Assembly: GCA_964615935.1 (NCBI GenBank)
Contig: CAZTTG010000020.1
Coordinates: 1-64,000, forward strand
Reading direction: 5' to 3'
Length of the DNA stretch: 64,000 bases
From: CAZTTG01 sp964615935
GTDB taxonomy: Bacteria; Planctomycetota; UBA1135; GCA-002686595
Position numbers and translations under genes: made by a program
Notes under the pieces: model-generated
What the model was told of the DNA's origin: nothing
Seen by the model: only the letters and a program-made list of their open reading frames with translations
Databases searched by the model: none
In this document: positions 17,897 to 26,489 of the stretch, piece after piece
Position numbering within the stretch: position 1 is the first letter of the stretch
How the letters are laid out: the number at the start of each line of letters is the position of its first letter

Positions 17897-18781
17897 ATGA
17901 AGCCTTGGATCTCCCTGCTCTGCTGCCTCGCGGGCGCCTGCGCCAGCGCGGGCGGCGCGCACCGGCTCACTCCCCCGCCCGTGGAGTGGCGGCTCGACCC
18001 CTTCTACGAGAAGCACGTCAGCGCGGGCGGCCTCCCGGTGCTGGCCTCGGGCCGCGTGCCCGACCAGGCGCTCTACGAGGCGGCCTGGCTGATCGACCGC
18101 ATGCTCGCGGGGCGCGCGGACGTGCGCCAGGCCCTGATCGCCAACCGCGTGCGCTTCGCGGTCATGGCCCACGACGAGCACACCACGCGGATCCCCGAGC
18201 ACTCCGATCTGGCGCCCGCGCGCTACTGGGATCGCCGGGCCCGCGGTCTGGGGGCCACCCGGGTGCGGCCGGCGGTGAGCTGCGGGGCCGAGAACCTGCT
18301 GGGCTACGAGGGGGATCCCTACAGCACCGAGAACATCCTGATTCACGAATTCGCCCACGCGATCCACGAGATGGGGATGTCCTCGGTCGATCCCACCTTC
18401 GACGAGCGCCTGGAGGCCGTCTACCGGGCCGCCATGGCGGCCGGCCGCTTCGAGGACAAGTACGCCTCGATCAACCGCAACGAGTACTGGGCCGAGGGCG
18501 TGCAGTCCTGGTTCGACACCAACCGCGAGAACGACCGCGACCACAACCACGTGGACACGCGCGAGGAGCTCCTCGAGTACGACCCGGCCCTCGCGGCGCT
18601 CGTCGCCGAGGTCTTCCCCGCCAGCGACTGGCGCTACGTCCACCCGCGGGACCGGGACGAGCCCGGCCACCTCGCCGGCTGGGACCGCTCCAGCGCACCC
18701 GTCTTTCGCTGGCCCCCGGAGCTGGAGGAGTGGTACCGCACCCACGGCGTCGAGATGCGCCGGCGGCGGGAGGGGCGCTGA
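17897..18781 (+). CDS. Zincin-like metallopeptidase lipoprotein
   Basis: A 294-residue lipoprotein: the leader ends CLAGAC with Cys15 as the lipid site. The zinc motif is HEFAH at 150-154 (ENILIHEFAHAIH), and NEYWAEGVQSWF at about 195-206 offers the third ligand, a Glu, which is the gluzincin arrangement. The Asn-Glu-Tyr-Trp-Ala-Glu-Gly block is a conserved feature of uncharacterised secreted zincins in bacteria and fungi; I know of no assigned substrate. The protein is short, with no propeptide or adhesion domain. A GAGGA site lies about 6 nt before the ATG. It converges on the molybdenum hydroxylase remnant with three bases between stops. Confidence 0.8.
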   Translation: MKPWISLLCCLAGACASAGGAHRLTPPPVEWRLDPFYEKHVSAGGLPVLASGRVPDQALYEAAWLIDRMLAGRADVRQALIANRVRFAVMAHDEHTTRIPEHSDLAPARYWDRRARGLGATRVRPAVSCGAENLLGYEGDPYSTENILIHEFAHAIHEMGMSSVDPTFDERLEAVYRAAMAAGRFEDKYASINRNEYWAEGVQSWFDTNRENDRDHNHVDTREELLEYDPALAALVAEVFPASDWRYVHPRDRDEPGHLAGWDRSSAPVFRWPPELEEWYRTHGVEMRRRREGR

Positions 18782-18785
18782 TCCC

Positions 18786-19319
18786 TCAGTCGCCGAGGAT
18801 CAGGACGACTCCGTCGGTTCCGGGCTCGACCTCGACCGGGGCCGAGGTGCGCTCTCCGAGGCGCGCGCGCAGGAGGTGCCTGCCGGGCTCCATGGGGCCC
18901 AGGATGAACCGGCCCCTCCCGTCGGTGCGCGTGACGAGCTCCCCGCGGCGGGCCGACCAGTCGAAGCGCTCGGCGGCGAGGCGGGTGAGGAGCTCGCGAG
19001 CGGTGGCCGCGCCCCGACGCACCGCCGGGACGGTGGACGGGGTCGTCCGGCTGCCCGCGGTGATGCCGTCGTCCGGCGCGAGCTCCGAGTCCGCCATGAT
19101 CAGGCGGATGCGGCCCGTCTCGACCCGCAGCTCCTCGGCGGCGGCCTGGGTGAGCTGGGCGCGAGAGCCCTGCCCCTCTTCGACCTTGCCGGTCATGACG
19201 GAGATCGCTCCGTCCCGTCCGAGGTGGATCCGCGCGGCCACGGGGATGGGCCGCGTGCCGCGACCCCGCTGCCGGCCGGAGGAGGCTCCCGGCGTCACCG
19301 CGAGGATGGGCTCCTTCAT
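18786..19319 (-). pseudogene. Molybdenum hydroxylase large-subunit fragment joined to a carboxypeptidase-regulatory tail
   Basis: An intact 177-codon frame that is a chimera. Residues 1 to about 125 match the start of a xanthine dehydrogenase/isoquinoline-1-oxidoreductase molybdopterin subunit: ISVMTGKVEEGQG, EELRVETGRIRLIMAD and GSRTTPSTV are typical. A full subunit has roughly 700 or more residues and several more cofactor loops. Here it switches at about 18935-18965 to TDGRGRFILGPMEPGRHLLR and ends in DGVVLILGD, closely resembling the C-terminus of the protein at 19898-21400. It cannot hold the cofactor. Three bases separate it from the upstream 2Fe-2S gene. Either a genomic deletion fused two genes, or the assembly joined two loci. 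Confidence 0.65.
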
Positions 19320-19322
19320 CGA

Positions 19323-19786
19323 TCACCGCCTCTGCGCCGCGCGACGGATCGCGCTCAGGATCTTCGGATAGCCGATGCAGCGGCAGATGTTGCCGTTCAT
19401 CCACTTCACGATCCGCTCGTCGGTGGGCGCGGGATCCGCCTCGAGCAGGGCCGCGGCGCTCAGGATCATCCCGGGCGTGCAGTAGCCGCACTGCATGGCG
19501 CCTCCGCGAGGAAGACCTCTTGGAGCGGGTGCAGGACCTCCCCCTCCGCCAGCTCCTCGATGGTCGTGACCGATCGGCCATGGACGTCGCCCATCAGCAC
19601 CACGCAGGACCGCGCGGGTCGATCATCCAGGAGGACCGTGCACGCCCCGCACAGCGCTTCTCCGCACCCGTACTTCGTGCCGGTGAGGTGCAGGTCCTCG
19701 CGCAGCACTTCCAGCAGGCTGCGCCCCGGGTGGGTGGTGATGCTCCTCGCCTTCCCGTTCACGGTCAGCTCGACGGTGACGTTCAT
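19323..19786 (-). pseudogene. 2Fe-2S subunit of a xanthine dehydrogenase-type molybdenum hydroxylase, frameshifted
   Basis: This encodes the small electron-transfer subunit that binds two [2Fe-2S] clusters and passes electrons from the molybdopterin subunit. The plant-type cluster motif CGEALCGACTVLL is intact, and further on QCGYCTPGMIL and NGNICRCIGYP carry the second cluster, ending SAIRRAAQRR before TGA. The two halves are in different frames: after LQEVFLAEA one base is missing at about 19499-19503, so the main frame stops early. Restoring it gives a normal length of about 154 residues. The start at 19786 follows a GGGAG-like site. With the partner subunit also broken, the enzyme is probably not made from this locus as assembled. 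Confidence 0.75.
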
Positions 19787-19897
19787 GAACCATGTCTCCC
19801 GGCCGGACGGGCCCTTGTGCATGCCACTGGTACGAGGCGGTCCGCGATCGCACAACGACAATCGGCGAAACCTGGATGCGGGGCCGGTGCGACGCGC

Positions 19898-21400
19898 TCA
19901 ATCCGGGAAGACCAGCAGGACGCCCGTCATCCCCGGCCTCACTTCGATCCGATCCGTGACCGGGCCACGATCGAGAAGGAGAGCGCGGATGTCGAGCTCG
20001 CCGCGATCGAATGCCTCGTGCTGCTCGGGTGTCAGGTAGAGCGGGCCATGGTCTTCCCGCTGGGCGCGGACGTGATGCGTACCTGGTTCCATGGGCCCCA
20101 GGATGAACTCGCCGTTCTTCCTGGATCGAGTTTCGAGCCGCCCTTCGATGGAATCGCACACCGCCGTGATCGTCGCTCCGGCGAACACCTCCCCCGCGCC
20201 CGTCTGGACGATACCGGTCACGTACAGGGCCCGGTGAGCGACGAGGTGGAACTCGCGCTCCAGCTCTCCCTCCCGAAGCTCGATCGCTCGCCCGATGGGG
20301 CTCACCCAGTTGGGCTCGGGTCGGAAGGAATGCGCCGTGCTCCGACGCACGGGCCCGAGCCAGTACGACCCGGGCGGGACGTCCGGGAGCTCGAAACGGC
20401 CCTCGCCATCCGTCTCGGTTCGTACGTCGAGCTCCGTAGGAGGGCGGTAGGACAGGTAGCAGCTCGGTCTCGACTCGGCCCCAGCGGCATCGCGCGGGAC
20501 CAGCTGAAGCGCCCAGTGGGCCACGGGCTCTCCGCTCTGGTCACGCACCGTCCCCACGACCCGGAGCCCGGGCCTCCAGGTCCACTCCAGCACCCGCCTC
20601 TCACTCGGCTCCAGGCGGATCGGCTCGGGCCATCTCTCGAACCGTCCACCTCGATGAAACTCGATCGCCAGGTCCTCAGCGCTCTCGACGCCAGCGAACG
20701 CCACGAGCCCCGTCGAATCGGTCTGCTGCCCGTCTCCCACCCTCTTGCCGTCGATCAAGAGGCCGCCCAGGCTCAGGGGGAAGAGCGTGACATCGAGCCC
20801 CTGCACCGGGCTCCCAGCTCCATCGTACACGTGCATGACGATCGCGGCGTGGGGGACGAGCTGGATGACCATGGGCGAGGAGGGAGAGCGGTGGCCATCG
20901 ACCCACTGGCGCTCCTCCTCACCGTAGCCATCGGCCTCGACCGCGAACTCCCCGTCCTCGATCTCGCTGCTGCTCAGCCTGAAGGCCCCGCGATCATCCA
21001 CCTCGCGAGACTCCATTCTCCAGAACCCCCACCTGCCCCTGCGGCCCCACTTCACCCTCGCGGGCGATACGGGCGCGCCCGTCGTGGACGAGACCACCAG
21101 GCCGTGGAGGACCGGCGCCTCAGGGGGGCTCGCGGCGGCTGCGTTCCCACCGTCTACTCGATCCGAGGTCCCGCCCTGCGAGGTCGAGACCGGCCCCCCT
21201 TCCTCCACTCCCGGGGGCTCACCGCTGTCGGGCGGTGGCTGCAGCGGTCCTGAGGCCGGCGCCACCGCTCCGGGACTCCGCGCCGCGCTGGCGACGTCCG
21301 GGGACTCACCTGGGCTGGAAGGCCCGGCCGCGTACCAGAGCCAGGCGCCCGGGATCCCCAGGATCAGAAGCACAGTGCCCAGCACTGTTCGCCGCTTCAT
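19898..21400 (-). CDS. Exported protein with carboxypeptidase-regulatory-like domains
   Basis: A 500-residue protein with one N-terminal membrane anchor (TVLGTVLLILGIPGAWLWYA), a Pro/Gly/Ser-rich linker, then repeated Ig-like beta-sandwich units of the carboxypeptidase-regulatory type. Recurrent turns of the form TETDGEGRFELPDVPPGSYW and RKNGEFILGPMEPGTHHV mark the repeats. No enzyme is attached, so a structural or surface-display role is likely. It sits divergent from the ECF sigma fusion, whose C-terminal half has the same domain type, so the two may act together. The start at 21400 is the one nearest the anchor; an upstream ATG at 21421 is also possible. Confidence 0.75.
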   Translation of the reverse strand: MKRRTVLGTVLLILGIPGAWLWYAAGPSSPGESPDVASAARSPGAVAPASGPLQPPPDSGEPPGVEEGGPVSTSQGGTSDRVDGGNAAAASPPEAPVLHGLVVSSTTGAPVSPARVKWGRRGRWGFWRMESREVDDRGAFRLSSSEIEDGEFAVEADGYGEEERQWVDGHRSPSSPMVIQLVPHAAIVMHVYDGAGSPVQGLDVTLFPLSLGGLLIDGKRVGDGQQTDSTGLVAFAGVESAEDLAIEFHRGGRFERWPEPIRLEPSERRVLEWTWRPGLRVVGTVRDQSGEPVAHWALQLVPRDAAGAESRPSCYLSYRPPTELDVRTETDGEGRFELPDVPPGSYWLGPVRRSTAHSFRPEPNWVSPIGRAIELREGELEREFHLVAHRALYVTGIVQTGAGEVFAGATITAVCDSIEGRLETRSRKNGEFILGPMEPGTHHVRAQREDHGPLYLTPEQHEAFDRGELDIRALLLDRGPVTDRIEVRPGMTGVLLVFPD

Positions 21401-21557
21401 GGAATCAGCGTAGTCGCCCATGTCCCGTCCGGATAGCGCGAACCCGCAGGATGGCCGCGGGACCCGATCCCCGGGGCGTCCGGTGGTAGGATTCCCGTTC
21501 GGAAAGGCGATTCCCCGTCACGCCGGAGCGATCGGCCGCCCTCACCTGGTGAGCCCG

Positions 21558-24500
21558 ATGGATTCCCCGACCCGACCGGTCAGCGAGACCGAGCTCCTCG
21601 AGAACCTCGCCTGGGTGCAGGCGCTGGCCCGCAGGCTGGTGTCCGACCCGGCCACGGCCGAGGACGTGGCGCAAGACGCCTGGCTCGCAGCCCGGGAGCG
21701 GCCGCCCCGGCGGGCCCGGAGCGGCGCGGGGCTGCGCGCCTGGCTCGCGCGGGTCACGCGCACCCTGGCCCGGCAGAGCTTCCGCTCGGAGAGCGCGCGC
21801 TCCGCTCGGGAGAGGGCCGTGGCCCGGCGCGAGGCGACGCCCTCGGCAGGCGACGTGGTGGCCCGGGCCGAGATGCAGAAGCGGATCGTGGAGGCCGTGC
21901 TGGCCCTCGAGGAGCCGGGCCGGACGACGATCCTGTTGCGCCACCTGGACGGGCTCAGCGCCCGGGCCATCTCCGAGCGGCGGGGCGAGACGCCGGAGGC
22001 CGTACGCCAGCGCCTCTCACGCGCGCTCGAGGCGCTGCGAGCTCGTCTGGAGCGGGAGCTGGGCGGCACGCGCAGGAGCATGGAGCGCGCTCTGCTTCCG
22101 CTCGTGACCACGGGATGGCGGGGTGTCGAGGCGGCCGGGATCGGAGAGATACTGGGAGGAACCGTCGTGTCGAAATCAGCGATGGCGCTCGGCGGCGCGC
22201 TGGTCGTCGCCGCCGTGGCGGTCGGAATATGGCTCCAGGGCGGCGGCGTGCCCGAGGCCGCCGAGCCCGGTGAGCCGGAAGCGAAGTCCGCCGAGGTGGT
22301 GGCGGTCGACGAAGAGGGGGTGGAGGGCCGGAGCGAGGAGGTGGACATCGTCCAGCCCCTCGCCGGCGAGCCGGGCCGCGATGCCGTCCCCGCGGAAACG
22401 GGCGCGGCCGCAGCCTCCTATCTCGTCCTGGATCCGGAGGGACGAGGGGTGCCGGATGCGCGGGCCGTCCTGTGCCACGAGGGAGCGGTGCTCGCCCGCG
22501 GCGAGACCGACGAGGAGGGCACGCTCGCGACCGAGGTCAGCCTGGAGGGCGACGGCCGGCTCCTGCTCGAGGCCCTCGGCTGGGCCCCGCAGGTGCACGA
22601 GGTCCCCCTCGCACCCGGGCTCCACGAGGTCCGCCTGCGTCCGGGCGCCGCGGTCTCGGGATGGATCGTCGTGGATGGGGGCACACCCTGGGAGCGCATC
22701 CCCCTCCTGCTGCGATCGGATCGCGGCTACGTGAAGGCCGAGGAGGAGCTGGGGATCGGCGCGGAGGAGGTGGGTCTGGACCGGGGCCGGCACCGTGTCG
22801 CGAAGGCCCGCGCCGGGATGGACGGCTCCTTCCGCTTCGACGGCCTGCCGCCCGGCTGGGCTGGCGCGCTCGAGCTGCCCGCCGACTACCGGCTGAGCGA
22901 CCAGACCCTGGCGCGGTGGGACTTCCGGCCGAACGGTATGAGCCTGGACGGGCCGGTGGAGGGCCTGCGGGTCGAGGTAGTGAAGCGCCTGGCGCTGACG
23001 GGTCGCATCATCGACTTCCCCAGGCGGGTGCCGGTGGGCCTCGCGGGTGCATTCGTGGAGCCGCGCCTCGAGTTCCCGAAGGAGGTGTCCGGACAGCAGT
23101 ACCAAGGGCTCGAGTCCACGGACGAGCTCGGGAGGTTTCGGTTCGCGCCCCTCAGCTCGTCGATCCTGGGCGGCTTCCTGTTGATCTCCGATCCCGACCG
23201 CGAGATCCACAGGCAGATCCCCATCGAGCCCCGAGAGCTGCGGGAGGACTGGGATTTGGGGGACCTGGCCCTGAGCGATGCGGACGAGAAGTCGACCCTG
23301 CGCCTGCTGGTGCAGGATCCAGCCGGCGACCCGATCGCCGGCGCCATCGTCGGGAGTGGCGACTCGGGACCCATCAGCGCTGCCACGGACGCGTCCGGCC
23401 GCACCTCGCTGCGAGGCGTGGTCCCGGGCCTCTCGACGATCGGGGTCTACTGCCCGGGATACGAGGCGGCAGCCATCCCGGTTCCACTCGACCCTCCCGA
23501 GGAGCTGATCGTGGAGATGCGCCGGGGAACGCTCCTGGAGATCCGGTTCCTCAAACCGAGCGGTGAAGTCGCTCCGAGCGTGGCCGCCCGCCTGCTGGCG
23601 ACCGAGCATCCCTACCGCGACGCGGGGACCATCCGCGGCTACCAGGCCTACACTCGATCGGGCTGCAGCTTTCCCATGTTCTTCGACCGGGGCGAGCAGG
23701 GGGTGGTCGCCCGGCTGCATGCCCTGCGGGAAGGGCGAGTGATCCTGAACGACATCAAGCCCGGGGTCCCCCTGCGGTTGCGCGTGGAGGGCACGTTCGG
23801 CACGACGATCCAGGAGCAGGAGATCGCGGCACTGGGGCCGGGGGAGCACCGGCGCGTCAAGGTGAGGCTGGAGCGGGGCCCGCGCACCCTGCGCGGCTGC
23901 GTGCTGGACGAAGCGGGTCGTCCCCTTCCCACGGCGTTCGTCGGGGTGAGCTACCACCCACCGGACCACCCGCAGAACTACAGTCGGAGCATGGGCCGGG
24001 GCGTCGAGGAGGACGGGAGCTTCTCCGTCGGAAACATCTACGCCCGTACCGTGAACCTCCACGTTCGCGCGGAGGGCTGCGTGCCCTTCGCGGACGAGCG
24101 GTTCGAGATCCCCGAGGACGATGCGCCGGTGGAGTTCCGACTCTCCCCGGCTCACGTCGTCACGGTGCATGTCGAGGACGAGTCGGGCGAGCGCGTGCCG
24201 GCTTCCTTCGTGAAGGCCGATCTTCCCACCGGAGCCACGGTCTATGGCCGGGAAGTGAAGGGCGAGGTCGGGGCTTACATCCTGCGAGGCCTGCCCGATG
24301 AGGAGGTGGTGGTCGAGGCCTGGGTGCACGCTGTGTCCTATCGCGAGACCTGCGATCCCCGGGAAGAGACCCTCCTGATCACGGTCCCCATCCTCGGCCG
24401 GGTCGAGGCCGACGTCCGCCTGTTCAAAGGCTCCCAGCTGGAGGGGGACTGCGTGCTCTGGCTCCTCCCCGGCTCGGATGAGGAGCTCAAGCGGCGCGGG

Positions 24501-24692
24501 GTGGAGGTTGAGCCGGGCTTCAGCAATCCCGTGATCGTCGAGGGGGTTCTGCCCGGCTCCTACGACGCGGTCCTGAGGCGGCACTCCGCGGGCCGGTGGT
24601 CCCCAGAAGACCCCTTCGAGGATCTCTCGCCGCGGGTCCCCATCCTCGTTCAGCCCCGGGTGACGACCTCGGTCGAGCTATGGGTGGATTGA
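21558..24692 (+). CDS. ECF sigma factor fused through a membrane helix to an extracytoplasmic repeat region
   Basis: A 1044-residue fusion. Residues about 14-80 are sigma-70 region 2 (ENLAWVQALARRLV, then AEDVAQDAWLAAR) and about 108-165 region 4 (LRHLDGLSARAISERRGETP, a helix-turn-helix). One transmembrane helix follows at about 207-226 (ALGGALVVAAVAVGIWL). The rest, some 800 residues, is a chain of carboxypeptidase-regulatory-like beta domains that should lie outside the membrane. The layout suggests a sigma factor tethered to the membrane and controlled directly by an external domain, perhaps by proteolysis or conformational release, with no separate anti-sigma factor seen. ATG 21558 is favoured because it opens region 2; it is divergent from the related exported protein. 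Its end overlaps the next sulfatase by 15 bp. Confidence 0.85.
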   Translation: MDSPTRPVSETELLENLAWVQALARRLVSDPATAEDVAQDAWLAARERPPRRARSGAGLRAWLARVTRTLARQSFRSESARSARERAVARREATPSAGDVVARAEMQKRIVEAVLALEEPGRTTILLRHLDGLSARAISERRGETPEAVRQRLSRALEALRARLERELGGTRRSMERALLPLVTTGWRGVEAAGIGEILGGTVVSKSAMALGGALVVAAVAVGIWLQGGGVPEAAEPGEPEAKSAEVVAVDEEGVEGRSEEVDIVQPLAGEPGRDAVPAETGAAAASYLVLDPEGRGVPDARAVLCHEGAVLARGETDEEGTLATEVSLEGDGRLLLEALGWAPQVHEVPLAPGLHEVRLRPGAAVSGWIVVDGGTPWERIPLLLRSDRGYVKAEEELGIGAEEVGLDRGRHRVAKARAGMDGSFRFDGLPPGWAGALELPADYRLSDQTLARWDFRPNGMSLDGPVEGLRVEVVKRLALTGRIIDFPRRVPVGLAGAFVEPRLEFPKEVSGQQYQGLESTDELGRFRFAPLSSSILGGFLLISDPDREIHRQIPIEPRELREDWDLGDLALSDADEKSTLRLLVQDPAGDPIAGAIVGSGDSGPISAATDASGRTSLRGVVPGLSTIGVYCPGYEAAAIPVPLDPPEELIVEMRRGTLLEIRFLKPSGEVAPSVAARLLATEHPYRDAGTIRGYQAYTRSGCSFPMFFDRGEQGVVARLHALREGRVILNDIKPGVPLRLRVEGTFGTTIQEQEIAALGPGEHRRVKVRLERGPRTLRGCVLDEAGRPLPTAFVGVSYHPPDHPQNYSRSMGRGVEEDGSFSVGNIYARTVNLHVRAEGCVPFADERFEIPEDDAPVEFRLSPAHVVTVHVEDESGERVPASFVKADLPTGATVYGREVKGEVGAYILRGLPDEEVVVEAWVHAVSYRETCDPREETLLITVPILGRVEADVRLFKGSQLEGDCVLWLLPGSDEELKRRGVEVEPGFSNPVIVEGVLPGSYDAVLRRHSAGRWSPEDPFEDLSPRVPILVQPRVTTSVELWVD

Positions 24693-26489
24693 AGCCGCCG
24701 TGACGATCACCTGATACGGCCCGCAGATCCCCTCCTCGTCCTCAAGCTCCACCTCGAGCCGGCCTGGGCCGGGCTTCAGCGTCACCTCCTCGAAGACGTG
24801 CTCGCCCGCGCCGGCGGCCGGCTCGGCCGTCCACTCTCGTGAGCCCAGCCGCAGGGTCGCCCGGCTCGGCTCCATGTCGTCGAGGAAGCGCACCCGGACG
24901 CGAAAGGGACCCGGCTCCACCACGCGAACCTCCCAGTGCCCCATCGAGCGGCCGCCCCAGCCGCCCTCCCGCATGCGGCGCCAGTCCTGGCGTGTCAGGC
25001 AGACCTCGGGCGCGGCCGGATGGCCGATGTGGATTCGCGGCGGCGCGTAGTTGTCGGGGCGGGTCAAGGAGACGTCGTCGAACCAGACGTCGTAGGTGGC
25101 CCGCAGGTGGGCCACGACCTCGGGGTGCTCGGTGGCGAGGTCGGTGAGCTCCAGAGGATCGGCGCTCATGTCGTAGAGCTCGAAGCGCGGCTCGACCTCC
25201 TCCACCTCCTTGCCGAAGCCGCTGGCGTTGAGCAGCTTCCAGCGCTGGGTGCGCAGCATGAAGTTGTGGTAGCGCACCGCGCGGTCGCCGCGGTGGGCCT
25301 GGATGACGAGGCTCCGGTCGGGCCAGGCGACCGGGCGCCTCTCGAGGAGCGGGAGCAGGCTTCGACCATCGAGATCCAGTCCCCCCGGAACCGCCACCCC
25401 GCAGGCCTCCAGGACCGTGGGCATCACGTCCACGTGCGCGGCGACGCGGTCGGAGGCGACCCCCGCCTCGAGCCGCGCCGGCCAGTGGGCGAGGAAGGGT
25501 GAGCGCACACCGCCCTCGTACACCGCGCTCTTCGCTCCCCGCATCCCGCCGACGTAGCGCCGGGTGTTGGGGCCGTTGTCCACCAGGAAGACCAGCAGGG
25601 TGTCCTCGAGCGCCCCCATCTCCTCCAGCCCGGCGAGGAGCCTCCCGACGTTCTCGTCCACGTTGGTGATCATGGCGAAGATGCGGGCGAGGCGGTCCGC
25701 GTCGTGCTCCTCGGGCAGGGGATGACCGGGCGCTTGCGGGAAGAGGCCCGGCGAGAGGTCCTGCGCGGCGTAGTCCGCGTACAGCTCCTCGGGCACGTCG
25801 TGGAAGGGACCGTGCGGGGCGTTGGTCGGGATGTAGGCGAAGAAGGGGCGGTCCTCGGCGCGCATCCGCCGCATCCACTCCAGGGCCTCGGAGAAGTACA
25901 CGTCGGTGCAGTAGCCCTCGGTCTCGACCCGCTCGCCGTTTCGGAAGAGCACCGGGTCGGTGTAGCGGCCCTCGCCGCCCTCGGGGTCGGCCGGCTGGCC
26001 GATGCCGCCGCCGCGGTGGACCAGCGTCTCCTCGAAGCCCTGGTCCATGGCCCGCATGGGGTGGCAATCGCCCAGGTGCCACTTGCCGAAGATGCCCGTG
26101 GCCCAGCCCGCGTCGCGCAGGACCTCGGCCAGGGTCACCTCCTCGGGGTCCATCATGGCCCGGCCGATCCAGGTGTCGAAGGCCCTCGTGCGCTGGCACC
26201 AGCGCCCGCTCATCAGGCAGGCGCGGGTGGGCGTGCACACCGGGCTCACGTAGAAGGTCTCCAGCCGCGCGCTGGCCTCGGACAGGGTGTCGAGGTTCGG
26301 CGTTCGGATCAGCGGGTTGCCCTGGAAGCCGAAGTCTCCCCAGCCCTGGTCGTCGGTCATCACCAGCACGACGTTGGGGCCGCGCGCCGGCCCGGCTCCG
26401 GGATCGGGAGCCGCGCAGCCCGCGATCAGGGCCGCCGCGAGGAGCGGTCCGAGGGCGCGCATCGCGGCCACGGCGGAATCACTGCCCAT
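24678..26489 (-). CDS. Type I sulfatase lipoprotein with C-terminal beta extension
   Basis: A 603-residue lipoprotein sulfatase. The lipobox is LLAAALIAGC (Cys25). NVVLVMTDDQGWGDFGFQGN begins the catalytic domain, Cys85 lies in CTPTRACLMSGRW, and GKWHLG follows. About 120 residues after the sulfatase domain form a beta-rich tail (MGHWEVRVVEPGPFRVRVRF), seen in many planctomycetal arylsulfatases and possibly a glycan-binding or structural add-on. The start at 26489 overlaps the upstream stop by 11 bases and has AAGGAGG 6 nt before it, so it is translationally coupled to the sulfatase at 26479-27969. The enzyme should act on sulfated glycans at the outer surface. Confidence 0.9.
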   Translation of the reverse strand: MGSDSAVAAMRALGPLLAAALIAGCAAPDPGAGPARGPNVVLVMTDDQGWGDFGFQGNPLIRTPNLDTLSEASARLETFYVSPVCTPTRACLMSGRWCQRTRAFDTWIGRAMMDPEEVTLAEVLRDAGWATGIFGKWHLGDCHPMRAMDQGFEETLVHRGGGIGQPADPEGGEGRYTDPVLFRNGERVETEGYCTDVYFSEALEWMRRMRAEDRPFFAYIPTNAPHGPFHDVPEELYADYAAQDLSPGLFPQAPGHPLPEEHDADRLARIFAMITNVDENVGRLLAGLEEMGALEDTLLVFLVDNGPNTRRYVGGMRGAKSAVYEGGVRSPFLAHWPARLEAGVASDRVAAHVDVMPTVLEACGVAVPGGLDLDGRSLLPLLERRPVAWPDRSLVIQAHRGDRAVRYHNFMLRTQRWKLLNASGFGKEVEEVEPRFELYDMSADPLELTDLATEHPEVVAHLRATYDVWFDDVSLTRPDNYAPPRIHIGHPAAPEVCLTRQDWRRMREGGWGGRSMGHWEVRVVEPGPFRVRVRFLDDMEPSRATLRLGSREWTAEPAAGAGEHVFEEVTLKPGPGRLEVELEDEEGICGPYQVIVTAASIHP

